A stretch of DNA of 35,955 nt from CAYLNC01 sp964534415 (GTDB lineage: Bacteria; Patescibacteriota; Minisyncoccia; Phycocordibacterales; JAACPR01). How positions within the stretch are numbered: the stretch's first letter is position 1; each line of letters starts with the position of its first letter. The position numbers and the translations under genes were made by a program. The notes beneath the pieces were generated by a model that was not told the origin of the DNA, searched no databases, and saw only the letters and a program-made list of their open reading frames with translations. The DNA lies in NCBI GenBank assembly GCA_964534415.1, contig CAZHOL010000006.1:1-35955 (forward strand), written 5' to 3'. Of this stretch, positions 1-7,167 are shown piece by piece.

Positions 1-1403
1 TACTTCTTCTCCTCTTTAATAATCTTAATCCCCAACTCACGCAACTGTTCGGCGCTAACATCTGTTGGAGCACCCATCATTGGGTCGCGACCTTCACCAG
101 TTTTTGCGAAGGCGATGACTTCACGAATATTTGGCTCGCCCTGCAACAACATAATCAATCGATCGAAACCGAAAGCCAATCCTCCGTGTGGTGGAGTTCC
201 TGAACCGAGCGCCTCTAGCATGTGTCCGAAGCTGTCTTCAATTCGCTCTGGAGCGTAGTCCATGATTTCAAAAACTTTTCGCAAAGCTTCCGGCTGATGA
301 TTTCGAATACTTCCCCCTCCGATCTCGCATCCATTTAATGTGATGTCGTACTGCGTTGTCAAAATCGATTCGATGTTTTTCTTCTCCATCAAGTCGGCCA
401 TGAATTCCGGCTGTGGTGCTGAAAATGGATTGTGTGAGAAAGTCCATTTGCCATCGTCCGTTTTCTCAAAGAAAGGAAAATCTACGACCCACAAGAAAGC
501 CAACAGATTCGGATTGTTTTTGTCCTTTCTAATATCCGGCTTGTCGCTACCGTATTTCTCCATTGCCTCTTTGTATGTCATTCGTGGAAATGGAATTTCC
601 TGAATTTCTTTTTCTGGATAAAGTTTCTGGACCATTTCAATCAACATTTTTTCATTGATTGCCATGACATCCTCTCTATCGACGAAACTCATCTCGAGGT
701 CAACCTGTGTGAATTCTGGCTGTCGGTCACCTCGTGTGTCTTCATCGCGGAAACATCTTGCAACTTGGAAATATCTCTCGAATCCCGCAGACATCAGCAA
801 CTGTTTGTATTGCTGAGGAGATTGTGGCAAAGCATAGAATTTTCCCTGATCAATTCTTGATGGAACGATGTAGTCTCGTGATCCCTCTGGAGTTGTGGCC
901 GATAGATATGGTGTTTCAACTTCGATAAAATTTTCTGAAGTGAAAAAGTTTCGCATGAATTGCGCCACTCGATGACGATTCCAAAGATTTTTCTGCAGTC
1001 GCGCCCGACGAAGGTCGATGTATCGATATTTCAGACGAACTTCCTCACCGATTTCCTTTCCGTCTCCGGAAATATCAATCGGTGGAGTTGTAGCCTGATT
1101 CAAAACGGTAATTGCCAAAATTTCAACTTCAACATCACCGTTCTGTTTATCTTTCTGAATCGCTCGCTCTGGTCGTGGATTGACTTTACCCTTCACCTCG
1201 ACAACCCACTCTGGTCGCAAAGTCGAACCGACAGCATGCGCCTCGGTTGCATTCGGCAAAATAATTCCTTGAACCTTCCCTGTTACATCACGAAAGTCGA
1301 AGAAAATCATTTTACCCTGATCGCGTCGAACATCGATCCAACATTTGATGATGACTTCCTCGCCTTTGTGATTCGATAAATCTTTTATATATGTTCTGTT
1401 CAT
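1..1403 (-). CDS. aspS: Aspartyl-tRNA synthetase lacking the GAD insertion domain (stop codon cut by window edge)
   Basis: Charges tRNA-Asp with aspartate in the cytoplasm. The frame reads from the ATG at 1403 to the first two bases of a TAA at the window edge, so the protein is essentially complete at 467 residues. An N-terminal OB-type anticodon-binding domain (about 1-105) precedes a class II catalytic core with motif 2 (CFRDED followed by TRGDRQPEF) and motif 3 (GLAFGFDRLIMLL). Bacterial AspRS is usually about 590 residues, with a GAD domain between the YGSDKPD block and the WVIDFPMFE block. Here YGSDKPDIR (about residue 287) is followed within about 10 residues by LAFLWVVDFPFFE, so that domain is absent. 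The gene has no Shine-Dalgarno and is preceded by a T-box leader, so charged tRNA-Asp levels probably control it. Whether it also acts on tRNA-Asn cannot be told from sequence alone. Confidence 0.96.
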   Translation of the reverse strand, partial: MNRTYIKDLSNHKGEEVIIKCWIDVRRDQGKMIFFDFRDVTGKVQGIILPNATEAHAVGSTLRPEWVVEVKGKVNPRPERAIQKDKQNGDVEVEILAITVLNQATTPPIDISGDGKEIGEEVRLKYRYIDLRRARLQKNLWNRHRVAQFMRNFFTSENFIEVETPYLSATTPEGSRDYIVPSRIDQGKFYALPQSPQQYKQLLMSAGFERYFQVARCFRDEDTRGDRQPEFTQVDLEMSFVDREDVMAINEKMLIEMVQKLYPEKEIQEIPFPRMTYKEAMEKYGSDKPDIRKDKNNPNLLAFLWVVDFPFFEKTDDGKWTFSHNPFSAPQPEFMADLMEKKNIESILTTQYDITLNGCEIGGGSIRNHQPEALRKVFEIMDYAPERIEDSFGHMLEALGSGTPPHGGLAFGFDRLIMLLQGEPNIREVIAFAKTGEGRDPMMGAPTDVSAEQLRELGIKIIKEEKK

Positions 1404-1423
1404 AGCACTTTAATCGGAGAAAC

Positions 1424-1597
1424 AAAAACGCCCCTCCGAATTCATTAAGTTAATAAATTCGCAGGGGCGATTTCGATCGCGGTGCCACCCTGTTTGTATC
1501 TCATTGTTTGCATGTCGGAGCAAATGCCGAAGGATTCTACACCGACCTTTCGGCCGATTTCTTTCCTTTCCTCGCCGGTGTCAGCCGGGTCGTGGGG
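1424..1597 (-). promoter_or_regulatory. T-box riboswitch leader of aspS
   Basis: Minus-strand RNA upstream of aspS. The canonical T-box motif AGGGTGGCACCGCGAT lies at 1491-1476 and closes an antiterminator with ATCGCCCCT (1470-1463). The alternative structure is a strong intrinsic terminator: CGCCCCT-G-CGAATT (1469-1456) pairs with AATTCG-G-AGGGGCG (about 1442-1429), followed by TTTTTG. The UGGC of the T-box would pair with a tRNA ending GCCA; tRNA-Asp has discriminator G, so the match fits aspS. Several GAC triplets (Asp codon) occur upstream, two of them followed by A and placed in possible hairpin loops, but Stem I is short and I could not fix the specifier. A TATATA -10 box lies at 1603-1608. 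Confidence 0.88.
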
Positions 1598-1647
1598 TTA
1601 GATATATAGTAGCGGATTTTGGGGGCGGTGGCAACTTCAATTAAGAT

Positions 1648-2046
1648 CTACAAACCAATTCGACTCGCGATCAAATACGTCACAACCGAAACGGAGGAAG
1701 CCAACACCGCACCCCATATCAAATCAACGATAGTGACCAACAATGGCCAATCCTTGGCAACTGCGAGATTTGTCAGGTCGTATGTCGCGTAGCAGATCAA
1801 GCCGAACAATGCTCCGAGCAGAACTGCCTTCAACCAAGAACCGCTCGCCATGGCTGGTGAGATTACGAAAATAACTAGACCGACAATGAATAGAAGATAG
1901 AAAATAATTGCAGCGACCCAATTCACATCAGGTTTTAGAAGCGAGCCGATTTGTTTAGCATAGAAATCCTTGGCCACTAATCCGAGCCAAATCATATCGA
2001 TTGCGAAGAAAACAGGAAGTGCGATTGCGTAAAGCTTTATGAACAT
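1648..2046 (-). CDS. DUF2177-family small membrane protein
   Basis: A 132-residue integral membrane protein with four predicted hydrophobic helices (about 5-25, 42-62, 72-92 and 104-128). The N-terminal FAIDMIWLGLVAKDFY stretch, the central CYATYDLTNLA motif and the late DLIWGAVLAS stretch match the DUF2177 family of predicted bacterial membrane proteins. The function of that family is not established. A TACAAT -10 box (2074-2079) gives a short leader of about 20 nt without a Shine-Dalgarno. The gene lies downstream of the YciB-like gene on the same strand, but the separate -10 box suggests it is transcribed on its own. Confidence 0.75.
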   Translation of the reverse strand: MFIKLYAIALPVFFAIDMIWLGLVAKDFYAKQIGSLLKPDVNWVAAIIFYLLFIVGLVIFVISPAMASGSWLKAVLLGALFGLICYATYDLTNLAVAKDWPLLVTIVDLIWGAVLASSVSVVTYLIASRIGL

Positions 2047-2085
2047 AAATATAATTTAATTACTAATGCAAATATTGTAGCACGA

Positions 2086-2676
2086 CTAGAGCTTCATTCC
2101 CCAGGGGCTCGACTCTGGGTTGCGTTCCTTGCGGGCGAGCTGAAATTGCCATACGGAAAATATTGCGAGCACCGCGAGAATTATCATTTTGTAAATCACC
2201 CATTGTTCGGGTGTGAAATACCAGAGCACGATTTGATTCGAGAGTGCGAGCATGAAAGAAAAAATCATCCATCTCAATGTGACTTTGCGCCAACCTTCAT
2301 CGGTGATGTCGAAAATGTTTACGAAGAGCTTTTTCAATATCAGTATCTTTTTCAAATGATAGCCGAGTATAATCAGTCCGAACAATCCCCAGAAAAGTGT
2401 GTCTTTGAAAATTAGATAGTCAGGGTTCGACAGAAATATTGAAGCTCCTCCAAACAAAACGATTGAGCCCGATGCGAGCATGGAAAAGACCGCGATTCGT
2501 CCTTCAATATATATAGACAGAAGAAATGCCACGATCACCACACCAACGAGCGCGATTGTCGCTGTGAGAAAATCGAATAAGTCGAAAATAACAAAGAAAA
2601 TTAGAATGGGGCCGAATTCGATGAAGAGATTTATAGCAAGTCGGGGTGAGAAATTTTTTTTGAGAAAGTTAATCAT
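2086..2676 (-). CDS. YciB/septation protein A-like membrane protein
   Basis: A 196-residue membrane protein with five or six hydrophobic segments spread over its length. The order of motifs fits the YciB (IspA, septation protein A) family: an N-terminal FGPILIFFVIFD helix, a central DYLIFKDTLFWGLFGLIIL segment and the hallmark GWRKVTLRWMIFSFMLAL near residue 130. In other bacteria YciB contributes to cell-envelope synthesis and interacts with elongation and division proteins. The C-terminus carries extra polar residues (ARKERNPESSPWG). A TAAAAT hexamer lies only 4 bp before the ATG, so the mRNA leader is probably absent or extremely short. No enzymatic residues are expected in this family. 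Confidence 0.7.
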   Translation of the reverse strand: MINFLKKNFSPRLAINLFIEFGPILIFFVIFDLFDFLTATIALVGVVIVAFLLSIYIEGRIAVFSMLASGSIVLFGGASIFLSNPDYLIFKDTLFWGLFGLIILGYHLKKILILKKLFVNIFDITDEGWRKVTLRWMIFSFMLALSNQIVLWYFTPEQWVIYKMIILAVLAIFSVWQFQLARKERNPESSPWGMKL

Positions 2677-2767
2677 TTAAATTTTAATGTACCAAAATAG
2701 AACGGTTACCTATTAAATAAACTTAACACTACTTAATAAGCTATATTATATTTTAACATTTTTCAGA

Positions 2768-3859
2768 CTATCTTGGAAAAATTTCTGTAATCTTTTTCAA
2801 TTCTTCATTAACAACATCCAATTTATAAACAACTGAAAGACCGTGCAGAGTTTCATCTAAACAACCATACACATACTCCACGTACCAAGGCGCATTCTCA
2901 TCTCTAACATCAGTTGGAAAAAAATTGACTGAGTAGCAACTATTTTTTAACTTATGCCCAGCAATTTCTATACCCTCGAATGGTTCCCGCTTTAAAATTG
3001 CAGTCGTCTCTCGCTCTGGATTTTGCCAATACACAAAAACATACTCTTTGCTAGGCAGGGTCAAGGCAATTTCATCTTGTTCAAAACTTGTTATATCAAA
3101 AAGTTGAGTGTGGGTATTTGTATCTGTATCCCACAAACTAAAAACTCTCGAATACGCTCCCGCATCACCAAATACCCAGCTAATTACAACCTTGTTATCA
3201 GTGGTTAAATATATTGATTGCGGTGTTAATGCATTAGACCAATTGAACGGTCCTGTCTTTTGATTTAGTATATTTGGTGTTAGATGTTCAGGATTATTTC
3301 TTTTAACTTCAAATATACAGTTATCACCCGACAGATAACCGAAACAATCTTTTGGAACAGAGAACCATTCAGGTAAATTAGTAAAACCCTCTCTCGATGC
3401 ATAGAGAACTTTTAGCACATTTAAGCTGGTGTTCTCTGGCAGTACCCCAAAGCGTTCAAATATCGTGAAAAAATCTCCGTAGCTAAAACCCGTTGGAAAC
3501 AAAATTTTTCCTTCAGATCTGAAATGATAGTCTCTGAGAATGTGTTCATCAGACATGTATGGGTAAACACGATACAAATAATATACAGTTTCCTCATCAC
3601 TATATGGATTTTGTACCCCAGCATTATAAAGAAGTTTTATCTGAGCTTTTTCGTCTTCTTGAATGTACAACCTAACTCCGTCAGCCGTGGTTGTAACCAA
3701 TCTCATCTCATAAATATTGTCTGTATTTTCCATAATCTGAACCTCAGAATTCTCCACTACCTCTTTTTCATTAATAAGTTCAGCTAAGCCTAATATCATA
3801 ATCAGTGTAGTGAGGATTAAAGCGAACTGTATTATTTTGTTTAAAACTAACTGATTCAT
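2768..3859 (-). CDS. Exported or membrane-anchored protein of unknown function
   Basis: A 363-residue protein that I do not recognise. One hydrophobic segment near the N-terminus (about residues 9-28, IIQFALILTTLIMILGLAEL) acts as a signal anchor or uncleaved signal peptide, and the rest is soluble and rich in aromatic and acidic residues, so it should lie outside the membrane. Cysteines are few: two in a DCFGYLSGDNC stretch and two near residues 305 and 332, which could form disulfides. The alternating beta-like pattern after residue 150 suggests an all-beta extracellular fold. It sits between tRNA-Ser and the YciB-like gene, with AT-rich flanks and no obvious operon partner. Base composition matches the neighbours. 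Confidence 0.6.
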   Translation of the reverse strand: MNQLVLNKIIQFALILTTLIMILGLAELINEKEVVENSEVQIMENTDNIYEMRLVTTTADGVRLYIQEDEKAQIKLLYNAGVQNPYSDEETVYYLYRVYPYMSDEHILRDYHFRSEGKILFPTGFSYGDFFTIFERFGVLPENTSLNVLKVLYASREGFTNLPEWFSVPKDCFGYLSGDNCIFEVKRNNPEHLTPNILNQKTGPFNWSNALTPQSIYLTTDNKVVISWVFGDAGAYSRVFSLWDTDTNTHTQLFDITSFEQDEIALTLPSKEYVFVYWQNPERETTAILKREPFEGIEIAGHKLKNSCYSVNFFPTDVRDENAPWYVEYVYGCLDETLHGLSVVYKLDVVNEELKKITEIFPR

Positions 3860-3886
3860 TTTGACAGCGAAGTACTTCTAATGCTT

Positions 3887-3978
3887 TGGCGGAGACGGAG
3901 GGATTCGAACCCTCGAGGGGGTTTAAAGCCCCTGCCTCTTTAGCAAAGAGGTACGTTAGACCACTCTGACACGTCTCC
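3887..3978 (-). tRNA. tRNA-Ser(GCU)
   Basis: The minus strand folds as a class II tRNA: acceptor GGAGACG/CGTCTCC, anticodon arm CTCTTTGCTAAAGAG with anticodon GCT, a long variable arm (GGGG/CCCC) and a T-arm with GGTTCGAATCC. The long variable arm and the anticodon identify it as the serine tRNA reading AGC/AGU. Discriminator G and a CCA end are encoded (3887-3889), unlike the tRNA-Ile at 6798 and the tmRNA, which lack the encoded CCA. Confidence 0.96.
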
Positions 3979-4038
3979 AAACGATGAGAACAGGTTACCA
4001 TATTTTGTAATAAAATGAAATATTACTGAAGTTTTTGT

Positions 4039-4066
4039 TTGACATTTTTATGTTGTTTGTTATAAA
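4039..4066 (+). promoter_or_regulatory. Consensus-like sigma70 promoter for small RNA copy A
   Basis: TTGACA (4039-4044), a 16-bp spacer and TATAAA (4061-4066), with the conserved RNA body starting 7 bp later. This is one of the best promoters in the window and drives no ORF, which supports a non-coding product. The two related copies near 33.6 kb have the same 16-bp spacing. Confidence 0.8.
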
Positions 4067-4072
4067 TAAATT

Positions 4073-4149
4073 AGCTTGTGGGGACATCCCCTATTCGGCA
4101 CCATAGCTGATAGCAAGTAACAAAACCCCTTCATCGGGGTTTTGTTTTG
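4073..4149 (+). ncRNA. Small RNA copy A, convergent with BECR-like gene A
   Basis: Predicted transcript of about 75 nt. The 44-nt body (4074-4117) begins GCTTGTGGGG and ends GATAGCAAG. GCTTG can pair with CAAG(T) as an outer stem, GGGG-acat-CCCC forms an inner hairpin, and CTAT...ATAG may form a second arm. An intrinsic terminator follows: CAAAACCCC (4121-4129), a 6-nt loop and GGGGTTTTG (4136-4144), then TTTTG. Two other copies (33529-33572 and 33658-33700, minus strand) share both ends of the body but not the centre or the terminator sequence. The stop codon of the facing BECR-like gene lies in the terminator loop. No known RNA family is recognised. Confidence 0.65.
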
Positions 4150-4505
4150 CATTTCATAACACTGAAAAAATGTAACCGTCCTGTATCAATCTGTCGGATT
4201 ACAACACGGATGTTGCGATGGCTTTCTTCAATTTGCCAAAACCTAGTAACTTTACCTTCAACAGTCATTTCTCTATAACCATTAGCGCGTTTCGATTTAG
4301 TAATTATCTGTACGGCACTTTCTATTAAACTTATTCGCACATAAATCTGTTTTCTTGTCCTTGTTATACCCTTTTTCCTTAGAATATGTTTAAAACCCCG
4401 GTTGTTAAAATATACTAACTGACCAGCCAAGGCAGAACATTTTATAAAGCCAATTTTGTTATATCTCAATCTCGCTTCGGTAATGAATTTATCCTCATTT
4501 CTCAT
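4131..4505 (-). CDS. BECR-like putative RNase, paralog A
   Basis: A 124-residue basic protein, homologous without gaps over its first 45 residues to the protein at 33121-33489. Shared features are YNKIG, a Cys at residue 23 followed by an AL pair, FN..GFKH with His40, an Arg-rich helix, and near the C-terminus VVIRQ/IVIRK followed by HFFSV (His112, Ser115). This pattern resembles the phage Barnase-EndoU-ColicinE5/D-RelE (PBECR) nuclease domains, where a helix His and C-terminal strand residues act in RNA cleavage. The family assignment is by eye and only moderately sure. The start is fixed by comparison with paralog B. A TAAAAT -10 box ends 6 bp before the ATG, predicting a leaderless mRNA. 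The TGA stop lies in the loop of the small-RNA terminator, which also works in the gene's direction. A toxin or phage-defence role is inference. Confidence 0.6.
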   Translation of the reverse strand: MRNEDKFITEARLRYNKIGFIKCSALAGQLVYFNNRGFKHILRKKGITRTRKQIYVRISLIESAVQIITKSKRANGYREMTVEGKVTRFWQIEESHRNIRVVIRQIDTGRLHFFSVMKCKTKPR

Positions 4506-4511
4506 GCGGGG

Positions 4512-4557
4512 ATTTTAACAATTCAACATGAAATTCTGATAAAGAAGTTCTAAAGAA
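4512..4557 (-). promoter_or_regulatory. Conserved 22-bp element and -10 box of BECR-like gene A
   Basis: On the minus strand TTCTTTAGAACTTCTTTATC plus AG (4557-4536) is followed by 18 bp and then TAAAAT (4517-4512), 6 bp before the ATG. The same 22 bp, the same 18-bp distance and the same 6-bp gap occur before paralog B (33069-33114), while the spacers differ. The element is itself a direct repeat, TTCTTTA-N4-TTCTTTA, with an 11-bp period, as expected for a dimeric regulator binding one DNA face. No normal -35 box is visible. Confidence 0.65.
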
Positions 4558-4619
4558 AAGATGATGGAAGCTATTGCATTTCAGAAGTCTCCTCCCTCGA
4601 AATCTGCTACAATATTCCC

Positions 4620-6752
4620 ATGAACCTGAACGCAGAAATAACCAGCGAATTCCGTCTGACAACCATTCAAAAGAAGGCTCTCGACCGGCTAGGGTTAAAG
4701 ACAATTTCCGATCTGTTGTCATATTTCCCTACCCGATATGGCAGTAGCGCAAGCGTGCAAAATATCGAGAGTCTGACCGAAAAAACTGACGCTACGATTT
4801 TTGGAACTATCAAGAAAATAAAAACTGGGCGAACTTTTCGTGGACGAACTCCAATTGCGGAGGCGACGATCACCGACGGAACTAATCTCGTCCGCGCGAT
4901 TTGGTTTCATCAGCCATACATCGCAAAGCTTTTTCTCGAAGGCACGACCGTCCGACTCGATGGAAAAATCGGCAAGAAAAACAAACGAGGACAATTCACA
5001 ATCACTAATCCGAAGATTGAGAAGGTCGATAACATTCCAATTACGACTGATCATTCACTTTTCAAAGAAGAAGTTGAAACCAAATTTTTTCCGGTGTATC
5101 CCGAGACGTCCGGACTGACTTCAAATTGGTTATATCACGCCATGCAAAGAATATTTTCTCGTGGGGCGCTGGATCAAATCGTCGACCCAATCCCCGCAGA
5201 AATTCTTGAGAAATATCATCTCCCTAGATTACGCACCGCGCTAATCTGGATTCACACACCACAGAAAGAATCTGACGCCACATCGGCCCGCAAGAGATTC
5301 GCTTTCGAAGAGATATTTTTCATTCAACTTTTGAAACAAAAAGATAGGCACGAGATCAAAGATAAAAAGTCATACAAAATCGAACCTCGCACGGAAGAAG
5401 TGCAAAAATTCATTTCCAAATTCCCTTTCGAAATGACTGGCTCACAGAAAAAGTCAGTCGAACAAATTCTCATCGACATGCGAAAAGATTTTCCGATGTC
5501 ACGACTGCTCGAAGGCGATGTCGGTTCTGGAAAAACTGCGGTCGCTGCGGTAGCAGTTTTTGCCACTGTCGCCTGCAAATATCAGGCGGGCTATATGGCT
5601 CCGACAGAAATTTTGGCCAAACAGCATTTTGAAAGCTTCATCAAATTTTTCGAAGGTAGCGGTTTGAAAATTGGACTCATCACCAGTTCGGGTTGCAAAA
5701 AATTTCCTTCAAAGGTCAATCCGACCGATTCTACACCCATTTCGCGAGCGCAACTTTTGAAGTGGGTCAAAGACGGCGAGATTTCCATTTTAATCGGAAC
5801 TCACTCTCTGATACAAAAATCCGTGGCCTTCAAAAAACTCGGACTCGTAATCATTGACGAACAGCATCGATTCGGGACAAGACAGCGCCAGAATCTGGTT
5901 CGCAAAGATGAACACATTCCGCACCTTCTCTCGATGACTGCTACACCTATTCCGCGAACTTTGTCACTGACGATTTATGGCGATCTGGATTTGTCATTGC
6001 TCGATGAAATGCCTTCGGGCCGAAAACCGATTGTCACTGAAATTGTCACGCCGACTCACCGCAAACATGTTTATGAAAAAATTCGCGCAGAAATTTCTGC
6101 CGGTCGTCAGGCCTATGTAATTTGTCCTCGCATCGATGAACCCGATCCAGAAAAAGCTTTCGCTATTCAGGCCAAATCTGTACACGCCGAAGCCCATCGC
6201 CTGCGCACCGAAATTTTTCCCGAAATGGAAATCGGCGAGATGCACAGCAAAATGACGCCGGCAGAAAAAGAAAAAATAATGCAAGAATTTTCTGAAGGCG
6301 AAATCGATATTTTGGTTTCCACATCCGTCGTCGAGGTCGGAGTGAACGTCCCGAACGCCACCAATATCATCATCGAAGGCGCCGAGCGATTCGGTTTGGC
6401 ACAACTTCACCAATTGCGCGGTCGAGTTCTGCGCGGAAATCATCAGGCCTACTGCTACGTTTTCACCGATTCGAAAAGCGAAATGACGATAGCGCGTCTG
6501 AAGGCCCTCTCGACTGCCAAAAACGGTTTCGAATTGTCCGAGCACGATTTGAAGTTGCGCGGAGCCGGCGAATTACTCGGCGGTCGTCAATGGGGCATCA
6601 GTGATCTCGGCATGGAGGCCATCAAAAATCTAAAAATGGTTGAAGCTGCCCGCGCCGAGGCGACCGCCATAATAGAGCGCGACCCGGAGCTCTCTAATCT
6701 CCCAATTCTCAAAGAAAAAATTACCCGTGCAGGTCGAATTCACTTCGAGTAG
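4620..6752 (+). CDS. recG: ATP-dependent DNA helicase RecG
   Basis: Branch-migrating helicase that remodels stalled forks and Holliday junctions. The 710 residues show the N-terminal wedge/OB domain (about 1-145), then the RecA-like helicase core with Walker A DVGSGKT (about residue 301), the DEQH motif II in IIDEQHRFG (about 412), motif III MTATPIPRT, and the RecG-typical motif VI region with RGRVLRG, followed by the C-terminal FELSEHDLKLRGAGELLGGRQWG block. Length is normal for the family. A TACAAT -10 box (4608-4613) ends 6 bp before the ATG, so the mRNA is predicted to be leaderless. tRNA-Ile follows 45 bp downstream on the same strand with its own possible promoter. Confidence 0.97.
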   Translation: MNLNAEITSEFRLTTIQKKALDRLGLKTISDLLSYFPTRYGSSASVQNIESLTEKTDATIFGTIKKIKTGRTFRGRTPIAEATITDGTNLVRAIWFHQPYIAKLFLEGTTVRLDGKIGKKNKRGQFTITNPKIEKVDNIPITTDHSLFKEEVETKFFPVYPETSGLTSNWLYHAMQRIFSRGALDQIVDPIPAEILEKYHLPRLRTALIWIHTPQKESDATSARKRFAFEEIFFIQLLKQKDRHEIKDKKSYKIEPRTEEVQKFISKFPFEMTGSQKKSVEQILIDMRKDFPMSRLLEGDVGSGKTAVAAVAVFATVACKYQAGYMAPTEILAKQHFESFIKFFEGSGLKIGLITSSGCKKFPSKVNPTDSTPISRAQLLKWVKDGEISILIGTHSLIQKSVAFKKLGLVIIDEQHRFGTRQRQNLVRKDEHIPHLLSMTATPIPRTLSLTIYGDLDLSLLDEMPSGRKPIVTEIVTPTHRKHVYEKIRAEISAGRQAYVICPRIDEPDPEKAFAIQAKSVHAEAHRLRTEIFPEMEIGEMHSKMTPAEKEKIMQEFSEGEIDILVSTSVVEVGVNVPNATNIIIEGAERFGLAQLHQLRGRVLRGNHQAYCYVFTDSKSEMTIARLKALSTAKNGFELSEHDLKLRGAGELLGGRQWGISDLGMEAIKNLKMVEAARAEATAIIERDPELSNLPILKEKITRAGRIHFE

Positions 6753-6797
6753 CCACCTTTACTTTCAGCTTGAAAAATAATAGAATCTTGTCAGCTT

Positions 6798-6870
6798 GCA
6801 CCAATAGCTCAGTTGGTAGAGCGCAGAGCTTATACCTCTGTGGTCCTAGGTTCGATTCCTAGTTGGTGCA
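6798..6870 (+). tRNA. tRNA-Ile(UAU)
   Basis: A cloverleaf is visible: acceptor GCACCAA/TTGGTGC, D-arm GCTC...GAGC, anticodon arm CAGAG-CTTATAC-CTCTG and T-arm CTAGG-TTCGATT-CCTAG. The 7-nt loop CTTATAC places TAT at positions 34-36, so the anticodon is UAU, reading AUA. Most bacteria decode AUA with a CAU tRNA modified to lysidine by TilS. Discriminator A; CCA is not encoded (CAA follows). A possible TAGAAT -10 box lies at 6781-6786. Confidence 0.93.
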
Positions 6871-6874
6871 CAAA

Positions 6875-7165
6875 TTATCGCGCCTGCAGTTTTGCCTTCA
6901 CGTGTTCTAAATCAAAATGTTCAGAAGCAATTTTCTCTTCCTTGTCCAGATCTTTAAAATCTTTTAGAAGCTCCTGAAGTCTCTCAATATACGCAGCATT
7001 CACTTCATTAATCATTTCGATATAAGCCATAGAAATATCGGCAATGTATTTTCCCTGCTCATACATTTTGTTCTTCTTCAAATCAGCAATGATTTGTGTC
7101 GCCAATTTCGTAGAATCAATATTTTCCAAATCGATTTTTTTGGGTTGTGTTTTTCTCATGGCCAT
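6875..7165 (-). CDS. Small helical protein of unknown function
   Basis: A 96-residue charged, probably all-helical protein that I do not recognise. Residues 15-90 form heptad-like helices (IIADLKKNKMYEQ..., YIERLQELLKDFKDLDKEEK), suggesting a coiled coil or helical bundle; there is no signal peptide or membrane segment. The N-terminus is basic (MAMRKTQPKK). It starts 2 bp after the stop of the 813-residue protein and is therefore co-transcribed with it, which suggests that they act together. A second in-frame ATG two codons downstream is an equally possible start. Confidence 0.6.
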   Translation of the reverse strand: MAMRKTQPKKIDLENIDSTKLATQIIADLKKNKMYEQGKYIADISMAYIEMINEVNAAYIERLQELLKDFKDLDKEEKIASEHFDLEHVKAKLQAR

Positions 7166-7167
7166 AA

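Noticed and set aside
4119..4149. Simple antisense control of the BECR mRNA by the small RNA
   Set aside because: Overlap with the coding region is only about 19 nt in copy A and none in copies B and C, so base-pairing to the mRNA cannot be the general mechanism.
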